Positions 16,644 to 26,700 of a stretch of 64,000 bases of DNA are shown here, piece by piece (position 1 is the first letter of the stretch; every line of letters begins with the position of its first letter). The translations under genes were made by a program, and so were the position numbers. The notes below the pieces were generated by a model. That model was not told where the DNA came from. It made no database searches and saw only the letters and a program-made list of their open reading frames with translations. The DNA lies in NCBI GenBank assembly GCA_965216945.1, contig CBDCGU010000003.1, positions 744,001 to 808,000 of the forward strand. The letters run 5' to 3'. This stretch comes from DATHZQ01 sp965216945. GTDB taxonomy: Bacteria > Actinomycetota > Acidimicrobiia > Spongiisociales > UBA5794.

Positions 16644-17914
16644 GGAGCACCCCCGAACGGCTCCCATCCTGCGTAGCGTGCCTCACTGCCGAGGGTCTCT
16701 TCGATGCGGAGCAGCTGGTTGTACTTGGCGGTGCGCTCGCCGCGTGCCGGGGCTCCCGTTTTGATCTGACCGGCGTTGGTGGCGACGGCCAGATGGGAGA
16801 TGAAGGAATCCTCGGTCTCTCCGGAGCGGTGCGAGACCATGCGGCCGTATCGATTCCCTTCGGCGAGCTGCATCGTGTGCAACGTCTCGGACAGGGTGCC
16901 GATCTGGTTGACCTTGATCAGGATCGCATTGGCGACGTGCTCGTCGATGCCGCGACGGAGGATGGCCTCGTTCGTCACGAACAGGTCGTCTCCGACGAGC
17001 TGCTGCCGGTCGCCGAGCCGCTCGGTGAGGATGGCCCAGCCGTCCCAGTCGTCCTCGGCGAGCCCGTCCTCGATCGACACGAGCGGGAAGTCGTCGACGA
17101 GACCCGCCAGGTAGTCGACCATGGCTTCTGCACTGTGCTGGCGACCATCGAGCTCGTAGTGCCCTGCGCGATACATCTCCGTCGCGGCAACGTCGAGCGC
17201 AAAGGCAATGTCCTCGCCCGATGTGTAGCCGGCCGCCTCGACCGCTTCGCTCAGCAACTCGAGGGCGGCGCGATCGGCAGGCAGGTCCGGGGCGAAGCCG
17301 CCCTCGTCGCCAACGTTGGTCGTGAGCCCTCGCCCGGCGAGCACCTTCTTGAGTGCGTGGTAGACCTCGACGCCGGCACGCATCGCTTCCTTGAAGCTCG
17401 GAGCACCACCGGGCACCAGCATGAACTCCTGGATGTCGACCGAGTTGGCGGCATGCGCCCCGCCATTGAGCACGTTGAGACACGGCACCGGAAGAGTACG
17501 GGCAGAGGTGCCACCGAGATAGCGAAAGAGCGGCAGGTCGACGGCTGACGCGGCGGCGCGAGCCGTGGCGAGAGACACGCCGAGGATGGCGTTGGCGCCG
17601 AGGTTCTCTTTGTTGGGCGTGCCGTCGAGATCGAGCATCATCTGGTCGACGTGCTCCTGTCGCGTCGCATCGACGCCGAGCAGCGCAGGTGCGATCGAGT
17701 CGTTGACGTTGGAGACGGCCCGCAATACGCCCTTGCCGCCGTAGCGGTCTCCGCCGTCTCGAAGCTCGTTGGCTTCGAGAGCCCCAGTCGATGCGCCGGA
17801 GGGAACGGCCGCCCGACCGAAGCCCCCGCCAGCAAGCAGGACTTCGACCTCAACGGTCGGGTTCCCCCGGGAATCCAGGACCTCGCGGGCCCAGATGTTC
17901 GTGATTGCGGTCAC
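16640..17914 (-). CDS. eno: Enolase
   Basis: This 424-residue enolase interconverts 2-phosphoglycerate and phosphoenolpyruvate. The N-terminus contains REVLDSRGNPTVEVEV and VPSGASTGALEANELRDGG. The active-site loop is followed by NQIGTLSETL and HRSGETEDSFISHLAVA, with metal ligands in IEDGLAEDDW and LGDRQQLVGDDLFVTN. The length is normal. Start is GTG 17914. It leads the conserved eno-ftsB-DUF501-ppx operon. With the pyruvate phosphate dikinase and ferredoxin oxidoreductase elsewhere in the window it serves the phosphoenolpyruvate-pyruvate node. Confidence 0.97.
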   Translation of the reverse strand: MTAITNIWAREVLDSRGNPTVEVEVLLAGGGFGRAAVPSGASTGALEANELRDGGDRYGGKGVLRAVSNVNDSIAPALLGVDATRQEHVDQMMLDLDGTPNKENLGANAILGVSLATARAAASAVDLPLFRYLGGTSARTLPVPCLNVLNGGAHAANSVDIQEFMLVPGGAPSFKEAMRAGVEVYHALKKVLAGRGLTTNVGDEGGFAPDLPADRAALELLSEAVEAAGYTSGEDIAFALDVAATEMYRAGHYELDGRQHSAEAMVDYLAGLVDDFPLVSIEDGLAEDDWDGWAILTERLGDRQQLVGDDLFVTNEAILRRGIDEHVANAILIKVNQIGTLSETLHTMQLAEGNRYGRMVSHRSGETEDSFISHLAVATNAGQIKTGAPARGERTAKYNQLLRIEETLGSEARYAGWEPFGGAP

Positions 17915-17984
17915 CGTGGGCCCTTTCTCTGTTGTCGCGGGAGGGTATCACGGGTCGGCGGGTGTGGCCGTGATATGGCCCGGA

Positions 17985-18353
17985 TCAGTCCGATTCGCCG
18001 ATCCACGCCTTGGCCGCGGCGAGATCGTCCACGGAGAATCCCTTCGACTTTCCCGGCATCAGATGCGCCATGGCGGCGGCACCGTTGCGCAGCCATTGGT
18101 TGTCCGACACGATGCCGATGCGGCGGAACGAGCCGAAGTTGGCGAACCCGAAGCGTGCGTCGTCGAGGGCGGCTCCCGCCGAGTAGCCCTCGAAGTCGTC
18201 CCCGAACACGATGAGCATCGCAATCTTCCCGTGCTGGTCCGTGGCCTCGTTGACGGCCGGGACGAGGGTGCTCTCGTAGTCCTCACCACTGACCGTGCCG
18301 ATCGCTTCAACACCGACGACGCCATCGGGGAGGTCGGTCATCAATCGAAACAT
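17985..18353 (-). CDS. SpoIIAA-like (STAS-fold) family protein
   Basis: This 122-residue protein matches the SpoIIAA-like family. The N-terminus MFRLMTDLPDGVVGVEAIGTVSGEDY is followed by VPAVNEATDQHGKI and a final DLAAAKAWI. The family has a STAS/anti-sigma-antagonist fold but lacks a clear phosphorylatable serine in context, and its biological role is not known. It stands alone between eno and a plus-strand phosphotransferase gene. Confidence 0.8.
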   Translation of the reverse strand: MFRLMTDLPDGVVGVEAIGTVSGEDYESTLVPAVNEATDQHGKIAMLIVFGDDFEGYSAGAALDDARFGFANFGSFRRIGIVSDNQWLRNGAAAMAHLMPGKSKGFSVDDLAAAKAWIGESD

Positions 18354-18442
18354 GTAGATCCTTCCGGACGGGCCGCCAACGCTACCCCGTCACGCGGGAG
18401 GCGCAGCTCGGCGACTCATGCTTTGAACTGCGCGTGGATCAC

Positions 18443-18495
18443 GGGTGCGCAGCGCCTCGTGGATGTTGCGGCACCGCACCCTCTTGGAGCGAGCC
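18443..18495 (+). repeat. 53-bp direct repeat, copy 1
   Basis: This block (GGGTGCGCAGCGCC ... TTGGAGCGAGCC) recurs at 19184-19236 with a single G/T difference. Copy 1 supplies the GTG start and first 17 residues of the phosphotransferase gene. The two copies are 741 bp apart, a multiple of three, and are read in the same frame. Confidence 0.9.
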
Positions 18496-19248
18496 GGCGA
18501 CGTGGTGTACCGAACCGCCGGGCCGTGGAGCACCGCGGTGATTGCCCTCCTGACGCATCTGGAGCGCACCGGGTTTGCGTGGTCGCCCCGCCCCGTCGGT
18601 TCGGGTTTCGCCGCGGACGGTCGCGAGGCACTCGGCTATGTCCCGGGCTCGACCCCTCATCCGCAGGCATGGGGCGACGGGGCAGCTCGCCAGATCGGGG
18701 TCGCTCTGCGGTCGCCTCACGAGGCCACCCGAGGCTTCGCTCCGCCACCCGGGTCGCAATGGAAACCCTGGTACGGGCGGTCGCTCGGAGGGACCCACCC
18801 CGTGATCGGACACTGCGATCTGGGCCCGTGGAACGTCATGGCCGTTGCGGGCTGGCCGACTGGCTTCATCGATTGGGAGTTCGCCGGGCCGGTCGACGCC
18901 CATTGGGAGCTTGCCCAGGTCGCCTGGCTCAACGCCCACCTCCACGACGACGACGTCGCCGAGCGTGTCGGGCTCCCCGCTGCCTCGGTGCGGGCCCGCC
19001 AGCTGGCCCTCATCGCCGATGGCTACGAGATGCCGCGCCGCCAACGAGCCGACCTGGTGGACATGATGATCGAGTTCGCGGTCCACAGCGCAACGGCTGA
19101 CGCCGTGGAATACGGAGTCGAGCCGGACACCACGAGCGGCGCTGGCGACGATGGGTTCCCGTTCGTTTGGGGCATCACGTGGCGGGTGCGCAGCGCCTCT
19201 TGGATGTTGCGGCACCGCACCCTCTTGGAGCGAGCCGTGATGCGGTAG
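18445..19248 (+). CDS. Aminoglycoside phosphotransferase-like kinase with duplicated end segment
   Basis: This 267-residue protein has the APH/choline-kinase fold. The catalytic loop is HCDLGPWN and the metal-binding segment IDWEFAGP. The N-lobe has GREALGYVPG. Similar actinobacterial proteins are annotated as phosphotransferases of unknown substrate. The first 17 residues (MRSASWMLRHRTLLERA) repeat at the C-terminus, where the surrounding sequence (ITWRV) looks native. The N-terminal copy appears fused in, so the original start may be lost. GTG 18445 is the first start after an in-frame TGA at 18424-18426. Activity on an antibiotic cannot be claimed. Confidence 0.7.
   Translation: MRSASWMLRHRTLLERAGDVVYRTAGPWSTAVIALLTHLERTGFAWSPRPVGSGFAADGREALGYVPGSTPHPQAWGDGAARQIGVALRSPHEATRGFAPPPGSQWKPWYGRSLGGTHPVIGHCDLGPWNVMAVAGWPTGFIDWEFAGPVDAHWELAQVAWLNAHLHDDDVAERVGLPAASVRARQLALIADGYEMPRRQRADLVDMMIEFAVHSATADAVEYGVEPDTTSGAGDDGFPFVWGITWRVRSASWMLRHRTLLERAVMR
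19184..19236 (+). repeat. 53-bp direct repeat, copy 2
   Basis: Second copy of the block at 18443-18495, forming the 3' coding end of the phosphotransferase gene. The downstream flank differs from copy 1 after GAGCCG. Confidence 0.9.
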
Positions 19249-19337
19249 GACGACCGCGCCGCGCCGTCGCAGGTCGCTACGCTTGCGTGCCGGCGCCGAG
19301 CGGTGCCCGGATGCGAACCGTCGGTCAGGAGCGCACC

Positions 19338-20171
19338 ATGGCAAGAGGTTCGGCAGAGCATCACGCGGAGCTGGCGGGTCACGTTGCCATCGTCACCGGA
19401 GCCAACCACGGCATCGGCGCAGCCATCGCCCGCAGGCTGGCGTCGGACGGGGCCGCCGTCTTCGTGACGTACCTGCGCATCGACGACCCGGCCGGCCCGG
19501 GGATTCCCGATGCCCATCGAGCCAGTCGCAGTGCCGATGCCACCGAGGTGGTCGCCGCGGTGAAGGCCGCAGGCGGCCGCGCCGACGCGTTGGAGCTCGA
19601 CCTCGGCCTCGCCGGGGCGGCGGCGCAACTCTTCGACACGGCCGAGGCGGCGTTCGGTCCCGTCGACATTCTCGTCAACAATGCTTCGGGCTGGATCGCC
19701 GACACGTTCACCAGCGACGAGAGCGACAGAGTCGGACGCGACCTGCGCCGGGTCTCTCCGGCGACGATCGATCGGCAGTTCGCCGTCGACGCCCGCGGTG
19801 CGGCGCTGCTGATCGCGGAGTACGCCGCCCGCCATGTTCGTCACGATCTGACCTGGGGACGCATCGTCGGTCTCACGTCCGGCAGCCCGCTGGGGTTCCC
19901 CGGCGAGGTCTCCTACGGGGCAGCCAAGGCCGCCCAGGTCAACTTCACCATGTCGGCGGCGCTGGAACTGGCGGGTCGTGGAATCACCGCCAACATCGTC
20001 CACCCGCCCGTGACGGATACTGGTTGGGTGACCGACGAGGTGAGGACGGCCATCGCGGACAACCCGCTGCTGATGCACGTCGCCGAACCCGGCGAGGTGG
20101 CGGACGTCATCGCCTACCTGGTGTCGGACGCCGCCCGCCTCGTCACCGCCAACACCATCCATCTCCGTTGA
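19338..20171 (+). CDS. Short-chain dehydrogenase/reductase
   Basis: This 277-residue classical SDR has the cofactor motif TGANHGIG near residue 20, NNAS at the end of strand 4, the catalytic SYGAAKAA (YxxxK) and Ser in LTSGSPLG. All catalytic residues are present, unlike the SDR at 4172. An insertion of about 20 residues follows strand 2 (DDPAGPGIPDAHRASRSA), as in some fabG-like proteins. ATG 19338 is preceded by CAGGAGCG. It is isolated and convergent with a methyltransferase gene, so its substrate is unknown. Confidence 0.85.
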   Translation: MARGSAEHHAELAGHVAIVTGANHGIGAAIARRLASDGAAVFVTYLRIDDPAGPGIPDAHRASRSADATEVVAAVKAAGGRADALELDLGLAGAAAQLFDTAEAAFGPVDILVNNASGWIADTFTSDESDRVGRDLRRVSPATIDRQFAVDARGAALLIAEYAARHVRHDLTWGRIVGLTSGSPLGFPGEVSYGAAKAAQVNFTMSAALELAGRGITANIVHPPVTDTGWVTDEVRTAIADNPLLMHVAEPGEVADVIAYLVSDAARLVTANTIHLR

Positions 20172-20181
20172 CCACGTTCGC

Positions 20182-20922
20182 TCAACTCGGTCGCAGCACG
20201 CAGAGATAGCGGGGATCGGGGTCCGTGACGTGGTCGATGTGCCATCCGGCTCGTTCGGAGAGATCGCCCAGCTCCTCGGGAGAGGTGAACAGATAGTCGA
20301 ACCAGTCGGTCGCAAGGTGACGGCGGCGCACCCGCATGCGAGTCTGGCCGCCCATCCGCCGGCGATCCAGGTTGCGCTGGTGATACGCGATGTGCTCCGG
20401 CTCGTCGGTGAGATAGGGGTCGCGGCCGGTCCCCACCACCACTCCGCCGGGCCGCAAGAGCCGGCGCATCGCCTCGAGCATGCGCCACGAGCCGACATCG
20501 GAGGAGAGCAGACCAAGGTTGTTGCCCAGCAGCAACATCGCGTCAAACGGCTCAGGGTCTGTCGCCGCCAGTGCGTCCACGGTCCCGAGAAACGTGGACG
20601 CGACCCCTCGCTCGCGACAGACCTCGACTGCCCCGGCCGACACGTCGAGGGCGAGCACGTCGAGACCGCGCTCGAGCAGCTCGAGCGAGTGTCGCCCGCT
20701 TCCGGCGCCGATGTCCAACACACGGCCTTCGACCAGGTCGAGCGCAGCCACCTCGTGGGAGGACCAGCTATCGATCCCGGCGAAGTAGCCGGCGGCGCTC
20801 GCCACTTCGACCAGCCCGTCGTCGCGTTCGACGACATGCCAGCCTTCATTCCCGTGGTGGGCATCGAGCAAGGCGGCCCCGAACGCATCGCCAATTGTCG
20901 GCTGACCATCTGCTGCGCTCAT
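20182..20922 (-). CDS. Class I SAM-dependent methyltransferase
   Basis: This 246-residue protein has motif I VLDIGAGSGRHSLEL, motif II at LDVLALDVS and motif IV in FDAMLLLGNNLGLL, followed by RLLRPGGVVVGTGRDP. The Rossmann-like methyltransferase fold is clear. The C-terminal half (RMGGQTRMRVRRRHLATDW) is basic. The substrate cannot be deduced. It stands alone, convergent with the SDR gene and 33 nt upstream of an Mth938-like gene on the same strand. Confidence 0.85.
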   Translation of the reverse strand: MSAADGQPTIGDAFGAALLDAHHGNEGWHVVERDDGLVEVASAAGYFAGIDSWSSHEVAALDLVEGRVLDIGAGSGRHSLELLERGLDVLALDVSAGAVEVCRERGVASTFLGTVDALAATDPEPFDAMLLLGNNLGLLSSDVGSWRMLEAMRRLLRPGGVVVGTGRDPYLTDEPEHIAYHQRNLDRRRMGGQTRMRVRRRHLATDWFDYLFTSPEELGDLSERAGWHIDHVTDPDPRYLCVLRPS

Positions 20923-20955
20923 CGGGCGACTGTACTGTGCGGCCGCATCGGCCGT

Positions 20956-21321
20956 TCAGCAGGTTGAGTGCAACAGACCGCCCACGGCTTCGGTCCGAGC
21001 CAGCTCGTTGTACCGCGTGACCGCTTCGGCGGTGCGCACCGCCACAAGGGTGACGCCTGCGGCGTCGAGCGCGGCCGAGGTGCCGTCGTCCACGCCGAGA
21101 GCTCCCTGCATGCCGGTACCGATCACGACGATCCGCACGCCGTGATCGAGCAGCTCCGCCACGTCGGCGCTCTGCACGCCTGGGGAGTGATGGGTCCCCG
21201 TCTCGGTCCAGTCCCACTCCCGAGCTCCACCGGGCCAGAGCTTCACATCCTTGAACCAACCCAAGCCGTCCACATGGATGCGACCCCACTCCGCCGTTGT
21301 CACCGTCGGGGGCAGGGTCAT
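20956..21321 (-). CDS. Mth938-like domain protein
   Basis: This 121-residue protein fits the Mth938/DUF498 fold. WGRIHVDGLGWFKDVKLWPGG is the family N-terminus, and VRIVVIGTGMQGALGV and ALDAAGVTLVAVRTAEAVTRYNEL follow in order. The family is small and globular with no assigned enzyme activity; eukaryotic relatives assist complex I assembly. ATG 21321 overlaps the mazG stop codon (ATGA), so it is translated with mazG. Confidence 0.8.
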   Translation of the reverse strand: MTLPPTVTTAEWGRIHVDGLGWFKDVKLWPGGAREWDWTETGTHHSPGVQSADVAELLDHGVRIVVIGTGMQGALGVDDGTSAALDAAGVTLVAVRTAEAVTRYNELARTEAVGGLLHSTC

Positions 21322-22781
21322 CGGGAACGTTCCTCGAGCTTCGCCCGCTCCCACAGCTCGTCGAGCTCCTCCAGCGTCATGTGATCGATGCTGCGCCCCG
21401 TCTGGGCGGCCAGCTCCTCCACGATGCGGAAGCGCGCCTCGAACCGATCGTTGGCCCGGCGGAACGCGATCTCCGCATCGACGTCGAGATGGCGGGCGAG
21501 GTTGATCGCGGAGAACAAGACGTCGCCGAGTTCGTGCTCGGCAGGGACTCCCGTGGCCACATCGTGAGCCAGCTCACCGACCTCCTCGCGCAGCTTGGCG
21601 AGCACGGGCTCGGGTCTTGTCCAATCGAATCCCACTGAGGCCGCACGACGCTGCAGCTTGTCGGCGCGGGCCAGCGCGGGAAGGGCTTGCGGCACGTCGT
21701 CCATCAGCGAGCTGCGGCCCTTCTCCCCCGCCTTCAGCTGTTCCCAGTTCGCCTTCACCGTTTCGGCGTCGCTCGCTACGACATCACCGAAGACGTGGGG
21801 ATGACGGGATACGAGCTTGCGGCGGATGCCCTCTGCGACCTCCTCTGCACCGAACGCACCCGGCTCTTCGGCGAGGGTCGCATGGAACACCACCTGGAGC
21901 AGCAGATCGCCGAGCTCTTCCTCCACCTCGGCATACGCTCCGAAGTCGGGCTCGCCACCGGGTGCCGTCTCGTCGAGCACCGAGATCGCCTCGACCGTCT
22001 CGTAGGTCTCCTCGATCAGATGGCGAAGCAGCGAGTGGTGAGTCTGCTTGCGGTCCCAGGGGCACTCGGTGCGAAGAAGCCGGTTGGTCGAAACCAAGCC
22101 GTACCAGCCGTTGGCGGGGGGATCCAAGTACAGCGACGTGCGCGGTCCTGCAGCAAATCGCACCACGTCGTGCAACGGCATCTCGGCAACGACGGCATCG
22201 GAGTCTCCGAGACGGTCGAGCACGGTCACCGTCGTGTCGTCGGGCAACGTGCGACCGAGCGCAACCACGACGTCGGCGAGCACCTCGGAACGATCGACCT
22301 GCGTGATCACGGTGGGAATGTGCAATTGGAGCGGGTCCGGCAGTGCCCGGCCATCCAGCACCTGTGCCCCGTCGCTGATCGGATCGCAGCCCGTGGCCGC
22401 CCACACCAGGTCGAGGAACGACTCACCTGGGTACACGGCGATGTCCTCGGTGCGCCGGCTACGGATGATCCGCACGGCTCGCTCTCCGACGACGGCGCTA
22501 CCAGGCACCGCATAGGTGACCGCTCCGCTCTCTGCGGCTTCGAGGATCCGCACGGCGATCGCTTCGTAGACCGCATCGAAGTCCCCGGCGTGGTCGTAGA
22601 GATCGTCGCAATCGGAGATCGATCGCCTGGCACCGAGGGCGGAGGCGGCCGGATGGCGCAGGGTGCGCACGATGACGGTGCGCCCTTCGTCGAGCAGCAA
22701 TTCGAGCGGGCGTGGTGGGATGCGGTCGAGCCCGGCCGGTCCGAGCCCGACGATCGCCAGCTGCGGAGCGCGGTCAGCCAC
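21318..22781 (-). CDS. mazG: Nucleoside triphosphate pyrophosphohydrolase MazG with N-terminal tetrapyrrole methylase-like domain
   Basis: This 487-residue fusion has a tetrapyrrole/corrin methylase-like domain in residues 1-215 (LAIVGLGPAGLDRIPPR, YAVPGSAVVGERAV) and then two MazG repeats. The first holds ECPWDRKQTHHSLLRHL, EETYE and EELGDLLLQVVFHA. The second holds EEVGELAHD and ELGDVLFSAINLARHL. This is the YabN-type arrangement, here with an intact C-terminal catalytic MazG half. It hydrolyses NTPs and dNTPs to NMPs and PPi, cleaning the nucleotide pool. GTG 22781 overlaps the foldase stop by 8 nt. The mfd-foldase-mazG order equals mycobacterial Rv1020-Rv1022 with the last two exchanged. 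Confidence 0.9.
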   Translation of the reverse strand: MADRAPQLAIVGLGPAGLDRIPPRPLELLLDEGRTVIVRTLRHPAASALGARRSISDCDDLYDHAGDFDAVYEAIAVRILEAAESGAVTYAVPGSAVVGERAVRIIRSRRTEDIAVYPGESFLDLVWAATGCDPISDGAQVLDGRALPDPLQLHIPTVITQVDRSEVLADVVVALGRTLPDDTTVTVLDRLGDSDAVVAEMPLHDVVRFAAGPRTSLYLDPPANGWYGLVSTNRLLRTECPWDRKQTHHSLLRHLIEETYETVEAISVLDETAPGGEPDFGAYAEVEEELGDLLLQVVFHATLAEEPGAFGAEEVAEGIRRKLVSRHPHVFGDVVASDAETVKANWEQLKAGEKGRSSLMDDVPQALPALARADKLQRRAASVGFDWTRPEPVLAKLREEVGELAHDVATGVPAEHELGDVLFSAINLARHLDVDAEIAFRRANDRFEARFRIVEELAAQTGRSIDHMTLEELDELWERAKLEERSR

Positions 22782-23736
22782 CCGAAACGTTGAACCCCGG
22801 CGGGACGATCCCCAACGACGCCGGCGCCCAGCGGCCGATCGGCGACGCCACGTCGACATCGGCTTCGCGGACGGCGTCCGTGGCCCAACGGCTGAACATG
22901 ACGCTCTGCGCCCCGGGGTCGAGGAAATCGAGGAAGTCGGTCTCGAGGTCGGATGACGTGGCCGGCCCGATTCTCTCCTCGACGCGGATGACATGGAAGA
23001 CACCACTCTCGTCGGGCACCGGTCCGGCGATCTCACCGATCGGCGTCAACGCCGCTGCCAGCGCAAACTGCTCTCCCAAGGCTCCGACGTAGACCGGGCA
23101 CGAGCCGGAGGAATCCACCAGCAGGCCGTCAGGCAACGAGTTCTCGATACTCACCTCGTTGCGCACGGCAAGGAAGTCCTCCCCGGCGTCGAGGCGATTC
23201 ACCACTGCAACCGCCTCACTCTCGGAGAGCACGAGGATCGTCCGCACGCACACCCGGACCACGTCCTGCGGTCGTTGTGCGGCGAACTCGCTGAGGCCCC
23301 CGTAGTCCGCCCTGGCGACCTCGGGTGCCGCCAGGTCGCTCACGATGCTGCGCAAGGCATTCGACCGCGACTCCCGTTCCGCAAGCTGCTGGGTCAGCAA
23401 GGGCGCCCAACGGGCCGGAGGGTTGGCGAGCCGCTCGGCGATGTCGGCATCGCCGATCGTGATGCCGAACTCCTGAGCCGCCGTGGTGCGGAACACCTCG
23501 TCTTGGATCAGCCGAGTCAAGTCGCCGCGCACGAGCTCGCCCTCGGCGAGCAGGTCCAGGTCGCCGTACTCGGGGCGAAACCGGTACAGGTCGTCACACG
23601 TGATCGCCGCCCCGTTCACCACCGCCAGATCCGTGGCGGCATTGCACAGAGCCGGCTGATCCGACGACGAGTTACACGCCGCCGCGAGCAGCGACACGGC
23701 GGCAAACATGAGCAACAGTCTCGAGCGCATCGACAC
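22774..23736 (-). CDS. Lipoprotein peptidyl-prolyl isomerase (SurA/PpiC-like)
   Basis: This 320-residue protein has a lipoprotein signal: basic MSMRSR, a hydrophobic stretch LLLMFAAVSLLAAA and Cys21 in AAAC. The SurA-like N-domain (VNGAAITCDDLYRFRPE) is followed by a parvulin-like core (VRTILVLSESEAVAVVNRLDAGEDFLAVRNEVS ... IGEIAGPVPDESGVFHVIRVEER). It would act as a membrane-anchored folding helper outside the cell. GTG 23736 is favoured because AGGAG lies 12 nt upstream; ATG 23730 is the alternative. It sits where mycobacteria carry lpqU. Confidence 0.8.
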   Translation of the reverse strand: MSMRSRLLLMFAAVSLLAAACNSSSDQPALCNAATDLAVVNGAAITCDDLYRFRPEYGDLDLLAEGELVRGDLTRLIQDEVFRTTAAQEFGITIGDADIAERLANPPARWAPLLTQQLAERESRSNALRSIVSDLAAPEVARADYGGLSEFAAQRPQDVVRVCVRTILVLSESEAVAVVNRLDAGEDFLAVRNEVSIENSLPDGLLVDSSGSCPVYVGALGEQFALAAALTPIGEIAGPVPDESGVFHVIRVEERIGPATSSDLETDFLDFLDPGAQSVMFSRWATDAVREADVDVASPIGRWAPASLGIVPPGFNVSGG

Positions 23737-23745
23737 GTTGGGAGA

Positions 23746-26700
23746 TCACTCCTGATCGGGCGGCCACATTGTACGGAGGAACTCGGAGAGAGCGGGAACC
23801 GGGTCGTGGGATGGGGCAGGGACGAAGAGCACATCGCCTCGCATCACAGCACGTGGTGAGAGCCGCCGAAGCCGCACCTCCTGGGAGGCCTTCAGGGCCA
23901 CCGGGGCCAGCCGTACTTCGTTGCGCACCTTGACGACCTCGCTCAGCCCGATGCGAATCGCCTCGACTCGCAGACGGGCGACCTCGACGAGCGCCTCAGC
24001 AGCGGGCGGGAACTCGCCAAACCGGTCCCGCCACTCGGCCGCGACATCCTCGACCTGCTCCGGAGTCGTGGTTGCGGCGAGGCGCCGGTAGGCCTCGAGA
24101 CGCTGATCGGCGCCGGGCACGTACTCCTCCGGCAGGTGGGCGTCGACGGGCACGTCGATGCGGACCTCCGGCGGCTCCTCACGGTCCATCGGCTCGCCCT
24201 TGAGCTCGCTGACGGCTTCCGCCATCAACTCCACGTACAGGTCGAAGCCGACCGCAGCAATGTGCCCCGCCTGCGTCTCGCTCAGAATGCTGCCCGCCCC
24301 ACGGATCTCCAGATCGCGCATGGCCAGATCGAACCCGGAACCGAGGTCGGCGAACTCCCCGATCGCCTCCAATCGCCGGTAGGCGTCTTCGCTCAGCCGC
24401 TCCTCGGGAGGATGGAAGAGGTAGGCGTACGCACGCTGGTTCGAGCGACCCACCCTGCCGCGGAGCTGGTAGAGCTGGGCGAGACCCAGTCGCTCGGCTC
24501 GCTCCACGATGAGCGTGTTCACCTGTGGGAGATCCAGCCCCGATTCGATGATCGTCGTGGCGACCAGCACATCGTGCTCCCTGTTCCAGAACTCGAACAT
24601 CACCTGCTCGAGCTGTCCCTCGCTCATCCGCCCGTGCGCCACCGCATATCGCGCATCGGGAACGAGGCGGCGGAGACGTTCCACGGCATGGTCGATGGAT
24701 TGGATGCGATTGTGGACATAGAACACCTGGCCCTCGCGCAGCATCTCGCGCCGGATGGCAGCGGAAACGGCCTGCGAGTCGTAGGGGCCGACGTAGGTGA
24801 GGATGGGGTGGCGGTCCTCCGGTGGGGTGCGGATGCTGCTCACCTCACGAATGCCCGTGAGGGCCATCTCCAACGTGCGGGGAATGGGTGTGGCAGTCAG
24901 CGTCAACACGTCCACCGATGTCCTGATCCTCTTGAGCTTGTCCTTCGCCCCCACGCCGAACCGTTGCTCCTCGTCGACGATGAGGAGGCCGAGCCTCTCG
25001 AAATCGATGTCCTCTGAGAGGAGGCGGTGGGTGCCGATGACGATGTCGACCTGCCCCGCGGCGAGACCGTTGATCACGGATCGCTGCTGTGCGGACGTGA
25101 GGAACCTGCTGAGCATCTCGACCCGCATCGGGTAGGGGGCAAGGCGATCCTGAAACGTGGCGAAGTGCTGCTGTGCGAGCAGAGTCGTCGGCACCAGCAT
25201 CGCCACTTGGGTGCCGCCCTGGACTGCCTTGAACGCCGCTCGCAGCGCTACCTCGGTCTTCCCGAACCCGACATCACCGAAGATCAGCCGATCCATCGGA
25301 TCGGCGCTCTCCATGTCCTGCTTGACATCGGTGATCGCCGTGAGCTGGTCCGCCGTCTCCTCGAAGGGGAATGCGGCCTCGAACTCACGCTGCCACGGCG
25401 TGTCGCCGGCGAAGGCGTGACCCGTTGCCCGCGCCCGCTGCCGGTGAAGATCGACCACCTGCTCGGCGACCACGGCGATCGCTTTGCGCACCTTGCCACG
25501 GGTCGTGGCCCAGTCGGAGCCTCCCATGCGCGACAACCGAGGCGTCTCACCCCCTGTGTAGCGGCGAATCGCGGCAAGCTGATCGGTCGGCACGTAGAGC
25601 CGATCCTCGCCGTGGTAGGCGACGAGGAGATAGTCGCGCTCCACACCGGCGATCTCGCGGTGAACCAGCCCCTCGAATCTACCGATGCCGTGGTGATGGT
25701 GCACGACGAAGTCGCCGGGTTGCAGGTCGCGGTAGGCGTCGCCCGTGGGAGCCGTGCGCCGCTGCCCCGGCCGGCGGTGTGCTCGCCGCCGGCCCGCGAC
25801 CTCCTGCTCGCCGACGACGCCGACACCCAGCCAATCAGCAACAAAACCGCGGTGGATGCCCGTGGGCAACACGGCCGGCTGCACGACGTCGAGCGTGTCG
25901 AGCCTTGGTACGACCGTGCCCGCCTCGCCGAGCAGGCGGGATACGCGGCTCGCCGCCGCATCTCCGTCCATCGCGATGACGATGCTGACGTCCTTGGAGC
26001 GCCACCGAGCAATGGCGCTGCCGACGGACTCGGCGTCGCCCGGCACTGCGTCCAAGCCGCGCACCACCATCGCATCGTCGCCCGGCCCCGTCGGCGCCGG
26101 GGGCGCCTCCACGTGCTCCATCCCGGCGAGGGCATCGTCGAGCGAGAGGTACAGCAACGGGTGCGATCCGGCTTCGGGGGCCCCGTGACCCCACGTGTCG
26201 GCGAGCGCCGCCGCCAGATCCTCCTCTTCCTGCACCAACTCGGCACTGCGAGCCAAAGACTGCACGGGGTCGAACACGACCAGGCGAGCATGGGGCGCCT
26301 CGTCCAGCACCGTCCGCTCCGGGGCGAGCCAGGGAAGCCAGCTCTCCAGCCCTGGGAAGGAGATGCCATGCTCGATGCGGTCCCACGTCGCTGCGGCCCA
26401 TGGCTCCTCGGCGGCGAGGCGGGCCGCGTCCGCCTGGAGGTCGGTGTCGGGAACGAGCTCCCGTGCCGGGTACGCCGCAACCGAGCCAACGGGGTCGGTC
26501 GAACGCTGGGTCGACGTGGCGAACGCCCGCATCTCCGCCACCTCGTCGCCCCAGAACTCGATACGAACCGGTGTGACACCCTGTGCTGGGAAGAGGTCGA
26601 CGATCCCGCCACGCACTGCGTACTCACCGCGAGCTTCGACTCGATCCGTACGGCTGTAGCCGCATTCGCCCAGCTCTGCCAGCAAGCCGTCGAAGTCGCG

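Noticed and set aside
18443..19236. Small integrated element with 53-bp attachment sites
   Set aside because: No integrase or recombination gene is present, and the repeats are coding and in the same frame, which fits tandem gene duplication better.
19243..19260. 16-nt sequence around GGTAGGACGACCGCG shared with 38038-38054
   Set aside because: One exact 16-mer match is roughly expected by chance in a window of this size and GC content; flanks do not agree.
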